Positions 7,900-17,102 of a stretch of DNA of 64,000 nucleotides are shown here, in pieces. Numbering within the stretch: the stretch's first letter is position 1; every line of letters starts with the position of its first letter. The notes under the pieces are model-generated. The model searched no databases and was not told the DNA's origin. It saw only the letters and a program-made list of their open reading frames with translations. Both the position numbers and the translations under genes were made by a program. The stretch is from Bacillus sp. MRMR6 (GTDB taxonomy: Bacteria; Bacillota; Bacilli; Bacillales; Cytobacillaceae). The stretch covers positions 300 to 64,299 of the forward strand of contig NZ_MSLS01000014.1 of assembly GCF_001940785.1 (NCBI RefSeq). The letters are read 5' to 3'.

Positions 7900-9816
7900 C
7901 TATACTGAAAAGTGAGCGAACACCTGGCTTTGGAGCTCTCTTAGTGTTTTTAAGCTTAAAATTAGTTCTTCTTTCTGCCGAGTCGATAATGTAGTGAATG
8001 ACACAATCGATGACACATTACTACCAACTTTTGTCTGCTGCCATCGCTGATTGACATATAGCGTTAATATATGGCTGACCGCTTGCTTAAGATCTTGAGT
8101 AAATAATTCTGAAAAGACTCCCTTATCCTTTAACCAATTGATTTTTTCAATAGGAGGTCCGACAAGATTTCCATGTAGAAGGGATAAAATTTGCAGGCTA
8201 TGATGGTATGGGAACAAGACTTCTTTTTTCATATCAATCGTTTTGCGCTCAAGTTTGAATAAAGAACGAATAGGCTGTTCAAGGGTTGGAATGGAATGCT
8301 CCTTCTCGAGCTGGGTCAGCCTGTATAAAAAAATCCTCGATCTTTGCATTTGATTTGAAATGGTTTTCCGAAATTGGTCATCCAGTTCTTCGCTTCCGAT
8401 AATAAAGCGAAAAGAAAAGAAATTTTGCGCTAATAACAAATTATCATTTGTAGATTGAAGCATCCATCTTCGCAGCCGTTCTTCCCAGTCTGCCAAAGAC
8501 CCGCGCCATTCCTTCTCACTGCACATCATCAATCCTAAACAACGTGCGTATCCAGCTGATTCTAGGTTGGTTGTAATCTCTTTACCCAAATCGAAAAAGT
8601 AGGCATCTGTGTCTGGTGAATCCTTTTCATAAACAATGAAATGGTCTTGATCCGTTAGGATAAATTGCTCTTCACGGCCACTGCTGCCCATTTGATAGAA
8701 AGCAAAGGAACAAGGCTGGTGCATGCCTTTTAACTGTAAAGCCTGAATTGATAAATTAACGATTCTTGAAACAAGCCGGTCATATAGTTTTGTTACAATC
8801 TCTAAGGTTGTTAAGATAGGAACCCGATTCCTTAATAGTGTGTCAATGACTTCACAAATGGCATTCTTGACGTGAGGAAGGCTATCCCTATCAGCCAGCT
8901 CAATTTTTTGGATGGTCTTCATCACATTTTCACTTTTTTTCCTTAATAAATCCGATAATGTGACAATACCCACTACCTTAGACTCTTCTATTACCGGCAA
9001 GTGCTTAATGCCTTCCTGGAAGATTAATGATAGCGCATTATAAAAATAATCCAAACGAGAAACAAATATGGGATTATGTGTCATAATCTCATTTGCCTTC
9101 GCTGTCAACGGTATTCCTCGCGCTACTACCCTCTCGACCATATCTCTTTCCGTGATAATTCCTTTTAAAATCTCATTATCTATTACAAGGACAGAACTCG
9201 TTCTATTTTCATGCATAAGCCGTGCCGTATCTTGTACAGTTGTGTTCGGGGTAACACTTACAATTTTTTCAGTCATAATATCCTGAACACGGATCATGAA
9301 CGCATCATTTTCCCCATAATCCCGGGCAAGCTTAACCTGTTCTGCCAGAGAAGAATAAATATCCTTTAAGCGAAGGGATACCTGAGACAGTAAGTAATCG
9401 TGAACAGCGGGATCGTCCCATCTTTTCGTGATTACCTCAAAAGGAATATATAATACCTTCACTGGACTAACTGCTTTTACTTCAACCATCGTTTCACTTT
9501 TTTCAGGTTTTGACATACCAAGGAAATCTGCGAGGCTTGAAAAACCAATCATTTCTCCTTTTTGAACGACTTCCAAAACTTCAATTCTTCCATGGCTTTC
9601 ATTTCTCACGAAAACCTCCGAAAGGCCCTCTAGCATCAGCAGAAGCCCTTCACGAGATTTATCTTTCTTTAACATGATTTCATTTTTTTCAAAATGACGA
9701 ATTTCGCATAATGATAGAAGATAATTGGCCATAACATGGTCCACCCCTTGAAAAAAGGGGTGAAACCGAACAGCCTCACTTACAGTTGAATTAAACTGAT
9801 TTTGGTCCATCATCAT
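7900..9816 (-). CDS. cNMP-binding / CBS / DUF294 nucleotidyltransferase-like protein
   Basis: A multidomain signalling protein of 638 residues. From the N terminus it has a cyclic-nucleotide-binding-like beta barrel (about 15-140), a pair of CBS domains (about 175-300; VQDIMTEKIVSVTPNTTV and IMTHNPIFVSRL), then a GlnD-like nucleotidyltransferase domain with GSSGREEQFILTDQDH and a DUF294 C-terminal domain. The GS..D.D core fits the nucleotidyltransferase fold. Such proteins sit beside ActP-like symporters and probably sense adenylates or cyclic nucleotides to tune acetate uptake or acetyl-CoA synthetase. Its start overlaps the symporter stop by 26 nt, so the two are translationally coupled. 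Confidence 0.88.
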   Translation of the reverse strand: MMMDQNQFNSTVSEAVRFHPFFQGVDHVMANYLLSLCEIRHFEKNEIMLKKDKSREGLLLMLEGLSEVFVRNESHGRIEVLEVVQKGEMIGFSSLADFLGMSKPEKSETMVEVKAVSPVKVLYIPFEVITKRWDDPAVHDYLLSQVSLRLKDIYSSLAEQVKLARDYGENDAFMIRVQDIMTEKIVSVTPNTTVQDTARLMHENRTSSVLVIDNEILKGIITERDMVERVVARGIPLTAKANEIMTHNPIFVSRLDYFYNALSLIFQEGIKHLPVIEESKVVGIVTLSDLLRKKSENVMKTIQKIELADRDSLPHVKNAICEVIDTLLRNRVPILTTLEIVTKLYDRLVSRIVNLSIQALQLKGMHQPCSFAFYQMGSSGREEQFILTDQDHFIVYEKDSPDTDAYFFDLGKEITTNLESAGYARCLGLMMCSEKEWRGSLADWEERLRRWMLQSTNDNLLLAQNFFSFRFIIGSEELDDQFRKTISNQMQRSRIFLYRLTQLEKEHSIPTLEQPIRSLFKLERKTIDMKKEVLFPYHHSLQILSLLHGNLVGPPIEKINWLKDKGVFSELFTQDLKQAVSHILTLYVNQRWQQTKVGSNVSSIVSFTTLSTRQKEELILSLKTLRELQSQVFAHFSV

Positions 9817-11467
9817 TCATCCAAACTTCGCCGTCTTTATAAACCATTTGTTCTGGATAGCGAAGGTCCATTACATCATCCTGTAGTTTTTGAGAAGGTG
9901 CTGCTGTCAAAAGTGATACTACAATATTGGTAATAAATGCAGCAGTTGCACCAAAGACTCCCGCTCCTGTATCAATGATACCGAGAATCGTAAAGCCGCC
10001 ATACTTAGCTGCAAATATATAAGATAGAGTTACACCTAAACCAACTAGTAAACCAGCAATAACCCCTTTTGAATTAGATCGCTTCCACCAAACTCCAAGT
10101 ACAAGAGCAGGAAAGAAGGTTCCAGTTGCAATAGCAAAGGCCCAAGCAACAATTTGTGTGATTGCTCCCGGTGGATTTAAGGCGATTAATCCAGCTAAAA
10201 GCGTTGCAGCAACAATTGTCCATCGTGCAACAGAAAGTCGATTTTTTTCTGTTGATTCTGGCTTTAGAACGCGATAATAGATATCGTGTGCGAAAGAGGA
10301 AGAAATGGATAGCATTAAACCGCCGGCAGTAGACAATGCAGCCGCCATTGCTCCTGCTGCTACTAAACCGATTACAAACATACCAAGGTTTGCTATTTCG
10401 GGAGTTGCCATAACTACAATATCATTTGAAATAATGAGCTCACTCCATTGTAAGATTCCATCTCCATTCCCATCAGCAACCTGAAGCTTGCCTGTATCCA
10501 CCCATGTTTTTGTCCATGCAGGAAGTTCACTGATTTTGCTTCCTGCCACTTTTGTCATCAGGATGAATCGAGAGAATGCAGCATAAGCTGGCGCTGACAA
10601 GTAAAGCAAACCGATGAAAAGCAATGCCCATGCTCCCGACCAACGTGCTGCTTTCATTGTTGACACTGTATAAAAGCGGACAATAACGTGTGGAAGACCA
10701 GCGGTACCAGCCATTAACGTAAACATCAAGGCTAAGAACTGCCACTTTGTTCCATTCGTAAATGGAGCAAAGTATTCTGAAATTCCCAGCTCACGGTCAA
10801 GCTCACCCATTTTTCCGACAAGCTCTCCATAAGATAGCCAAGGCATTGGGTTTCCAGTTATTTGCAGTGACATGAAAATAACAGGAATTAAATAGGCAAT
10901 GATTAAGATACAATACTGGGCAACCTGGGTCCAAGTAATCCCCTTCATTCCGCCAAATGCAGCATAGAAGGCAATTAGCACTACCCCAATCATTGTTCCT
11001 AGCTTCGCATCTATTTCAAATAAACGGCCAATTACTACCCCAGAACCAGACAACTGACCAATTGAGTAGGTAAAGCTGATGATAATCGTACAAACGGCAG
11101 CTATAACACGAGCGGTGTGGCTGTTATATCGGTCCCCGATAAACTCTGGCACGGTATAGCGGCCATACTTCCTTAATTGTGGTGCAAGCAGGAACGTCAG
11201 AAGTAAATAACCACCCGTCCATCCCATGATATAGGCAAGTCCATCATAGCCTAGAAGCATGATGGTTCCGGCCATCCCGATAAAAGATGCCGCACTCATC
11301 CAGTCAGCACCGATGGCCATCCCATTAAAGATAGGCGGTACGCCACGTCCAGCTACATAGAAGTCTGATGTCGCCTTTGCTTTGTTATAGATTGCTATTC
11401 CGATATATAAAGCAAATGTTACTAAAATAATTGATAATGAGACCAAGAATTGAGTGTCCAAGGCCAT
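9791..11467 (-). CDS. Sodium:solute symporter, ActP (cation/acetate) type
   Basis: A 558-residue SSS-family membrane transporter with about 13 predicted membrane segments. Signatures include SDFYVAGRGVPP near the N terminus, GADWMSAASFIGMAG and GLPHVIVRFYTV. The nearest group is the cation/acetate symporters with a separate DUF4212 small subunit; acetate or another short monocarboxylate is the likely substrate. The gene follows DUF4212 and precedes the DUF294 regulator and exonuclease. A near-perfect CcpA site in front of the operon fits carbon catabolite control. Substrate is inferred from family and context. Confidence 0.88.
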   Translation of the reverse strand: MALDTQFLVSLSIILVTFALYIGIAIYNKAKATSDFYVAGRGVPPIFNGMAIGADWMSAASFIGMAGTIMLLGYDGLAYIMGWTGGYLLLTFLLAPQLRKYGRYTVPEFIGDRYNSHTARVIAAVCTIIISFTYSIGQLSGSGVVIGRLFEIDAKLGTMIGVVLIAFYAAFGGMKGITWTQVAQYCILIIAYLIPVIFMSLQITGNPMPWLSYGELVGKMGELDRELGISEYFAPFTNGTKWQFLALMFTLMAGTAGLPHVIVRFYTVSTMKAARWSGAWALLFIGLLYLSAPAYAAFSRFILMTKVAGSKISELPAWTKTWVDTGKLQVADGNGDGILQWSELIISNDIVVMATPEIANLGMFVIGLVAAGAMAAALSTAGGLMLSISSSFAHDIYYRVLKPESTEKNRLSVARWTIVAATLLAGLIALNPPGAITQIVAWAFAIATGTFFPALVLGVWWKRSNSKGVIAGLLVGLGVTLSYIFAAKYGGFTILGIIDTGAGVFGATAAFITNIVVSLLTAAPSQKLQDDVMDLRYPEQMVYKDGEVWMNDDGPKSV

Positions 11468-11552
11468 CCCCCTTTTTTAAAAGCAACTATAAGTAGAAAA
11501 GAGTCCTAAAGATTGTAAACTTTGATTTTGCAAAACAACCAGCTTATCCTAA

Positions 11553-11855
11553 TTAATGATCTAGTACTTTCCCTGAACTGATTTGCTCATTTTTATCTTC
11601 ATCTATTCCATATTTTTTATCGATGCGATCACCAAGCTTAGCATTAACAAAAAGCAGAATAATGAAGGTAATAACGGCACCCTGAGCTCCCATGAAATAA
11701 TGGAAGGGGAAACCGTTTATGGAGAATTTACTCAATGGCTCGGCAAACATGACCACACCAAATGAGACGATAAACCAAATAATAAAATAAATAATCATAT
11801 TTCGATTTTTTTCACGAAAATAGCGTTCCGCTTTTTCCTTTTCAATTTTCTTCAC
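11553..11855 (-). CDS. DUF4212 symporter small subunit
   Basis: A 100-residue protein with two membrane helices (about 20-42 and 52-75) between charged ends (EKAERYFREKNRNMI and KYGIDEDKN). This is the DUF4212 family, the small subunit that accompanies ActP-like Na+/solute symporters. The symporter gene follows 85 nt downstream. Confidence 0.88.
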   Translation of the reverse strand: MKKIEKEKAERYFREKNRNMIIYFIIWFIVSFGVVMFAEPLSKFSINGFPFHYFMGAQGAVITFIILLFVNAKLGDRIDKKYGIDEDKNEQISSGKVLDH

Positions 11856-11995
11856 ATTTCCACCCCCGGTTAATTTTCAGTTTTGACGCTCAACCCAAAT
11901 AAATGACCAACCAACTACTCCTTTCAAATTAATGTTGCATTACGCATTTCAAGTAGTGCTATCATTACTCCGACTCCTTTCGGAAACGGGGAAAA

Positions 11996-12178
11996 CTACC
12001 TTAAACTGAAAATAAATTTTATAGTATCCATAAATGGTGCTGGTACTAAAATAATTTGAACGAGGAAGTAAATAAAGATAGATAGGAACGGCATGACAAG
12101 GAAGATTGTCTTCTTTTTCTTTAACGCTAGAAAAAGGCAGACAGCAGTGATGGCAAAAAGAGCTAGTAAAACAGGCAA
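11996..12178 (-). CDS. Small two-helix membrane protein
   Basis: A hydrophobic 60-residue protein with two membrane segments separated by a Lys-rich loop (ALKKKKTIFLV). The start is TTG at 12178: GGAGGG lies 6 nt upstream, a near-ideal arrangement, while the overlapping frame from 12215 has no ribosome binding site. It is the first gene after the promoter and CcpA site and precedes DUF4212, so it probably belongs to the symporter operon. I do not recognise the family. Confidence 0.6.
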   Translation of the reverse strand: MPVLLALFAITAVCLFLALKKKKTIFLVMPFLSIFIYFLVQIILVPAPFMDTIKFIFSLR

Positions 12179-12200
12179 AGAATTCCCTCCTTTTTTGATG

Positions 12201-12214
12201 AGAAAGCGCTATCA
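12201..12214. promoter_or_regulatory. CcpA (cre) site
   Basis: AGAAAGCGCTATCA matches the cre consensus TGWAANCGNTNWCA at 13 of 14 positions. It overlaps or follows a possible -10 (TATTAT/TATGAT on the minus strand), a position that gives catabolite repression of the symporter operon. Confidence 0.72.
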
Positions 12215-12460
12215 TAATACAACGTGTTTAACTTATGCAGTTATATCAGACAACAAATAACATTTTCTGATTAAACTAAATCTTTTGAAAATTTGTACTT
12301 AATTATTATCTACAAAAATTTATAGTAGGTCAAGACCTACTGCCAAAAAATAGTAATATTTTCTTATTTTAGTAGGGAGGAGAGCGAAGTAAACTAGCCG
12401 ATGGCGCCTTGCGCCGGTCCGGTATAAAGAATTTACTAAAACAAGCTACAAGGTAGTTTG

Positions 12461-13207
12461 TTATTCCTCGTAGAACATTTTTCTGGTCATTCCCCCATCG
12501 ACCACTAAATTGATTCCCGTTACAAAATTATTATTCTTTGCAGTTAGATACAGGCAAGCTTGTATGATATCACTAGGTTTTCCAACACGGTTTGAAAAAT
12601 GTTGCTCATGGTCAGCCTTTGTTAATTGAGCATAATCACCCGTGTGTATCCATCCTGGTGAAATACAATTTACCGTGATCCTGTCCTCACTAAGCGACGC
12701 CGCTAAGGCATGAGTAATCGCAACAATTCCTCCCTTGGAAGCGGCATAACCCTCTGAGTTTGGTTCAGACATTAAAGCACGAGTCGATGCCAAGTTAACA
12801 ATTGAACCGCCTCCCTTTTCCCGCATCACTTTGGCTGCTTCACGTGAGCAAAGAAAGACACTCCTTAAGTTGGTTTGTATGATATCGTCCCATTCTTCGA
12901 GAGTTACATCATAAACTGATTTGAATAATCCCTTACCAGCGTTATTTATCAAGATATCAATTCTGCCATAAGTCTCTTTGGCCATTTTTATTAAATAGAT
13001 AATATCTTCTTCTCTCCTAACATCTGTTCTAACAAAAATAGCCATTCTATTGTTTTCAATTAAACGTTGAGCGACCTTCTTCCCTTCTGCTTCATCTACA
13101 TCCGCCATGACTACTTTTGCTCCCCGTTCTGCATATCCGGCCGCCACGGCTTGGCCAATTCCATTAGCAGCGCCTGTAACAATCACTACTTGATTAAAAA
13201 AGTCCAT
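12461..13207 (-). CDS. SDR-family oxidoreductase
   Basis: A short-chain dehydrogenase/reductase of 248 residues. The nucleotide motif TGAANGIGQ is at 11-19, NNAG follows mid-domain, and the catalytic Ser-Tyr-Lys is in GGSIVNLAS and GYAASKGG. VVMADVD after the first fold suggests NAD preference. The likely substrate is a sugar or secondary alcohol (glucose 1-dehydrogenase-like group), but this cannot be fixed from sequence. The ATG at 13207 has AAAGGAG upstream; the in-frame ATG at 13234 does not. It stands alone between the symporter operon and the zinc-ribbon gene. Confidence 0.88.
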   Translation of the reverse strand: MDFFNQVVIVTGAANGIGQAVAAGYAERGAKVVMADVDEAEGKKVAQRLIENNRMAIFVRTDVRREEDIIYLIKMAKETYGRIDILINNAGKGLFKSVYDVTLEEWDDIIQTNLRSVFLCSREAAKVMREKGGGSIVNLASTRALMSEPNSEGYAASKGGIVAITHALAASLSEDRITVNCISPGWIHTGDYAQLTKADHEQHFSNRVGKPSDIIQACLYLTAKNNNFVTGINLVVDGGMTRKMFYEE

Positions 13208-13347
13208 TCTTAATCTCTCCTTTCTAAATTTCATTCCAACCTACAGGTATATTTCCATATTATCTAAAAAAAATTTACCATGTAATATCTACCTTATTTT
13301 TGAAAAAACTATCAAAAAACAAAAGCAGTCTACAAGGAGGATTCGAA

Positions 13348-13491
13348 ATGCAAGAAAAATGCTTTTACTGTGTTAGTGAAATCGAAGAAATGCAGCTCCA
13401 TTATGTAACTTTTTTAGCTTCAAATAAAGAAAGAGATGAACCGCTCTGTGATGAGTGCTATAATGAGTGGCTACATGGTCTAAAAGGGTAA
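13348..13491 (+). CDS. Small CxxC-CxxC zinc-ribbon-like protein
   Basis: A 47-residue protein. Two cysteine pairs, CFYC near the N terminus and CDEC near the C terminus, flank a conserved-looking middle, as in a one-metal zinc ribbon. The longer frame from 13300 is rejected because AAGGAGG sits 7-8 nt before the ATG at 13348. Function unknown. It is 51 nt upstream of the GGDEF-EAL gene on the same strand and may be co-transcribed. Confidence 0.72.
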   Translation: MQEKCFYCVSEIEEMQLHYVTFLASNKERDEPLCDECYNEWLHGLKG

Positions 13492-13542
13492 CCTTTCCAC
13501 TGTTATATTATGCTCAAATTTGGGCATTTCGAGGTGTTTAAA

Positions 13543-16068
13543 ATGTCCATAAAAAAGAAAATCCCAATTATCTTTACCTTATTAGTTTTTTTAATCTTAT
13601 TATCAAACAATGCCTTTCAGTATTTACATTCAAAAAACCAACTCCTTACCTATAACGAAAGAGAAATTGCATTGATTACAGAGGAAGTCTCCTATCAAGT
13701 GGAAAATACCAGAGAAGGTTCGCTTTATATGGAGGACATCCTTGCTCGCGAATTACGTACTGCATCCTTAGCCATTAGGAATGAGCTCCCATCTGACTAT
13801 AAAGATGTTTCAAATGAGCAGTTGGCCAAGGTTGCCGAGGAAATGGGAGTTTCTCATATTACCTTGTTTGCAAAAACAAACGATGATATCGTCGGGGTAA
13901 AATCCTCAGATCCACATGAGATTGATGTTTCTACGAAAGAGTGGGGATATTGGTACGATGCGTTTGAACAATTATTCGCTTTAGTACCTGTAAAGGTTGA
14001 AAAGGGATTAACCTTAAAAAATTATTGGTCAGGTCCGATTGAAATTGCATCTTCTAACCCAGAGCATATTGATAAGTGGGGGTATTACTATGACGGCACA
14101 ACCAATTACATCATAAACCCCTACTTCCGAGACAACGTATTAGATTTTGAGCTGCAATTTGGCCCTGGTAATATTATTGATAGTCGTACGAAAGAGAGAG
14201 GCATTTTAGAACTAACCGTTTTTAATCCTAAAAACTTTGGCAAGGAAGATGAATTTGTCAATTTAAACGGGAATAGCTATATCAGAATCTCGGAACGTCC
14301 TATATGGTATGGGGCATATACTTATAAGAATATTAATAAGGACAAATCCTTTATCACTAAAGCTATGGATACGGAATCTGTTTGGACTTATAAAGAAAGG
14401 CTTAATGGCCAGAATGTCATGAAGACCTTTGTTCCCGTAGTTCAAGCAACAAACGGTGAGCCTTATGTCATTGGCTTAGTATATAATTACGAACTCATTG
14501 AACAACAACTACGGAACGAATTAAACGCACATATTCTGCTTTCTATTGTTATTATGGTTCTTGTATTCTTCGTTAGCTTGGTGTTCTCACGATCAATAAC
14601 GAATCCTATTGGATACATTGTTGAACAAGTAAAGGAGATTGCCAAAGGGAAGTTCGGGAAAACCCTTGAACTCAATCGGAATGATGAATTTGGGACCCTG
14701 GCTGAAAACGTTAATGCCTTATCACGCCATTTACACAGCTATATGAATGATTTAATCAAGAGTAAGGAACTTATTGAGTACCAGGCATTTCATGATCCCT
14801 TAACAGGGCTTCTTAATCGAAGGTTTATTCTAGAAAAAATGCCCGATATTATTGATGAAGCAACTAAAAATGGTGAAACGATATCGGTTTTATTCATAGA
14901 CATCGACCGGTTTAAACATGTGAATGATTCTCTTGGCCATAACAAAGGCGACCAGTTATTAGAGATGGTTTCCACTCGGATAAGAGAATACCTTCCTGTT
15001 GAAAAGGCACTTATCACTCGCCAGGGAGGCGACGAGTTTATTATATTGTTGATGAATCTTAGTTTGGAGGAAGTTAAAAGCTCCGCTGAAGGTCTTGTAA
15101 GCGTGTTAAAGAAGCCTTATACACTAGAAGCTAACGAGCTTTACCTCGGAGCGAGCTGTGGAATTAGTCTTTTTCCACAGCACACAAAAAACATGGACAA
15201 TCTTTTTGTCTACGCTGATATTGCTATGTATGCTGCAAAAAAAATGGGTGGTAATAAGGTTATTATTTACAATGAACAAATGGGAATATCAAATCAAGAA
15301 CGACCGCAAATCGAAGCACGCTTAAGGAAAGCATTAGAGCAGGCAAAGCTCGAAGTTTATTATCAGCCAAAATTGAATGTACTAACGGGGGAAGTAGTTG
15401 GAGCAGAAGCCTTGGTTAGATGGACAGATGAGGAGCTTGGGTTTGTGCCTCCTGATATCTTTATACCTATTGCGGAAGATACTGGTCTCATTCAACCATT
15501 GTGGGATTTTGTTATGAATACAGCCTGCCACCAAATGAACGAGTGGAACTTGAAACATTCACGAAACTTATCGATTTCGGTAAATTTTTCAGCTCGTCAA
15601 TTTCAGGAACCCTGTAATATGGTGAACAAGATTAAGGATATCCTCCTCGAAAGTAAACTTCCTGCAGATAATTTTGAAATTGAAATTACTGAAAGTATTT
15701 TACTTACCAATTCAAAGGAGATTGTTCAGACATTACGGTCCCTTCAAGAAATGGGGATGTCCATTTCCATTGATGATTTCGGAACAGGTTACTCTTCGCT
15801 TAGCTATTTAAAAAACCTGCCCATTACTACCCTAAAAATCGATAAATCATTCATTCAAGACATTACCAAAGAATTAAAAAACACGGAGATTGCAGAGGCG
15901 ATCATTAACCTAGCACGCAGCCTTCATTTAAAGGTAATAGCTGAGGGAGTAGAAGAAGAATATCAAAAGAACTTCTTACTATCAAAAAACTGCTTTCACA
16001 TGCAGGGATACCTTTTTAGCAAACCGCTTAACAAAGAAGATTTTAGTGTTTTTTTGGAGAAGAACTGA
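13543..16068 (+). CDS. Membrane GGDEF-EAL protein (c-di-GMP turnover)
   Basis: A c-di-GMP protein of 841 residues. It has a membrane helix at about 7-25, a large extracellular sensor region, a second helix (LLSIVIMVLVFFVSLVFS) followed by a HAMP domain, then GGDEF (495-499, RQGGDEFIIL) and EAL (622-624, GAEALVRW). The diguanylate cyclase signature is intact, but the inhibitory I-site RxxD is absent (VEKA in its place). The phosphodiesterase side keeps NFSARQFQ, EITES, DDFGTGYSS, KIDKSFI and EGVEEE, so both activities look possible. GAGGTG lies before the ATG at 13543; the earlier in-frame ATG at 13510 has no such site. Confidence 0.92.
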   Translation: MSIKKKIPIIFTLLVFLILLSNNAFQYLHSKNQLLTYNEREIALITEEVSYQVENTREGSLYMEDILARELRTASLAIRNELPSDYKDVSNEQLAKVAEEMGVSHITLFAKTNDDIVGVKSSDPHEIDVSTKEWGYWYDAFEQLFALVPVKVEKGLTLKNYWSGPIEIASSNPEHIDKWGYYYDGTTNYIINPYFRDNVLDFELQFGPGNIIDSRTKERGILELTVFNPKNFGKEDEFVNLNGNSYIRISERPIWYGAYTYKNINKDKSFITKAMDTESVWTYKERLNGQNVMKTFVPVVQATNGEPYVIGLVYNYELIEQQLRNELNAHILLSIVIMVLVFFVSLVFSRSITNPIGYIVEQVKEIAKGKFGKTLELNRNDEFGTLAENVNALSRHLHSYMNDLIKSKELIEYQAFHDPLTGLLNRRFILEKMPDIIDEATKNGETISVLFIDIDRFKHVNDSLGHNKGDQLLEMVSTRIREYLPVEKALITRQGGDEFIILLMNLSLEEVKSSAEGLVSVLKKPYTLEANELYLGASCGISLFPQHTKNMDNLFVYADIAMYAAKKMGGNKVIIYNEQMGISNQERPQIEARLRKALEQAKLEVYYQPKLNVLTGEVVGAEALVRWTDEELGFVPPDIFIPIAEDTGLIQPLWDFVMNTACHQMNEWNLKHSRNLSISVNFSARQFQEPCNMVNKIKDILLESKLPADNFEIEITESILLTNSKEIVQTLRSLQEMGMSISIDDFGTGYSSLSYLKNLPITTLKIDKSFIQDITKELKNTEIAEAIINLARSLHLKVIAEGVEEEYQKNFLLSKNCFHMQGYLFSKPLNKEDFSVFLEKN

Positions 16069-16070
16069 GA

Positions 16071-16097
16071 AAAGGCAGCTGCGGCTGCCTTTTTTTA
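16071..16097 (+). terminator. Terminator after the GGDEF-EAL gene
   Basis: AAAGGCAGC, loop TGCG, GCTGCCTTT then a run of T. Its T run touches the thrB stop codon on the other strand, so it separates two convergent units. Confidence 0.88.
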
Positions 16098-17012
16098 TAA
16101 ACATTTTTCGCATTTTTTAACAGAGCTTCCAGTGCTGTCTATGTTTACTAATTTGACCTTCATGTCAGGGAAAGCACCCTCTAATACATTTGCAAGTTCC
16201 TTACCCTTACCCAATTCACAAAAACATAAAACAGTTGGTCCTGCACCGCTTAAAGCAATCCCAAATGCACCAGAGTCCTTTGCCACATCATCAATTTCCT
16301 GGTAAAAAGGGATTAATGGTTTACGGTAAGGCTGGTGAAAACGATCTCTGTCCATCATTTTTCCGGCTAGTTCCCAGTTTTGACAAAGTAGGGCAGCCAC
16401 TAACAGATTGGCTGTCGAGGATGCTTGAACTGCTTCAGGATAGGAGAAATCTGTTGGAAGAACACCTCTTGATTCCTTTGTTAATAAGATTTCCTGTGGG
16501 ATGACTGCTACCATTTCCATTGGAATGTCTGCCATTGACAGTATATCAACTTCATTGTTCTGATAGCTGCCAATTACTAAACCACCATAGAGTGAAGCTC
16601 CCACATTATCAGGATGGCCCTCAATCTCTGTTGCCAGCAATAACTTTTCCTTTTGCGTTAATTCTAAATCGCCTACATAATTTGCCAATTCAATTCCTGC
16701 TACAATCGCTGCTGCACTTGAACCAAGTCCTCGGGCTAGTGGGATATCACTATCAACAACAATCCTGCAAGGTGCTAACTCTTTGCCATATTTCTTTGCT
16801 GTTTGAATGGCAATTTGACAGATGAAATTTCTATCATCTGTTGGAAACTCTTGCAGTTCAATGGTCCGTGAATAACATTCCCAGTGCTCACTTGTCTCTA
16901 CCTCTAAATCTAAATACAAATCAAGGGCTACGCCCATGGAATCAAAGCCTGGCCCCAGATTGGCCGAGCTGGCTGGAATACGTATAGCAAACTTTTGATC
17001 CGTTAAATTCAT
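16095..17012 (-). CDS. thrB: Homoserine kinase
   Basis: A GHMP-family kinase of 305 residues that phosphorylates homoserine to O-phosphohomoserine, the substrate of threonine synthase. It has the N-terminal motif IRIPASSANLGPGFDSMG, the ATP loop PLARGLGSSAAAIVAG and the C-terminal GIALSGAGPTVLCF. The start ATG overlaps the stop of the thrC remnant (ATGA) and has AAGGGGAG upstream. Gene order hom-(thrC)-thrB is the Bacillus order, but thrC is reduced to 31 codons here. Confidence 0.96.
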   Translation of the reverse strand: MNLTDQKFAIRIPASSANLGPGFDSMGVALDLYLDLEVETSEHWECYSRTIELQEFPTDDRNFICQIAIQTAKKYGKELAPCRIVVDSDIPLARGLGSSAAAIVAGIELANYVGDLELTQKEKLLLATEIEGHPDNVGASLYGGLVIGSYQNNEVDILSMADIPMEMVAVIPQEILLTKESRGVLPTDFSYPEAVQASSTANLLVAALLCQNWELAGKMMDRDRFHQPYRKPLIPFYQEIDDVAKDSGAFGIALSGAGPTVLCFCELGKGKELANVLEGAFPDMKVKLVNIDSTGSSVKKCEKCL

Positions 17013-17101
17013 TGATGGACAACTCCCCTTATTAAGCTGAGGGTATTTTGACTAATAGTCAGAAATTCTTTATATGCTTCATTTAATTCCTGCCATCTCA
17101 T
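17009..17101 (-). pseudogene. thrC: Threonine synthase remnant (thrC, internal deletion)
   Basis: Between hom and thrB, where thrC is expected, lies a 31-codon frame with a good ribosome binding site (GAGGAAC) and ATG. It begins MRWQELNEAYKEFL, matching the N terminus of Bacillus threonine synthase (W..L...YKEFL), then runs SLIRGVVHQ and stops in a TGA that overlaps the thrB ATG. Intact ThrC has about 350 residues with a PLP lysine; more than 300 codons are missing while the reading frame and the coupling to thrB are kept. This looks like a clean in-frame deletion. An intact thrC may exist elsewhere. Confidence 0.72.
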
Positions 17102-17102
17102 T

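Noticed and set aside
11949-12215. 88-residue frame overlapping the small membrane protein
   Set aside because: It has no ribosome binding site at 12215, whereas the TTG frame at 12178 has an ideal one and a clear two-helix profile.
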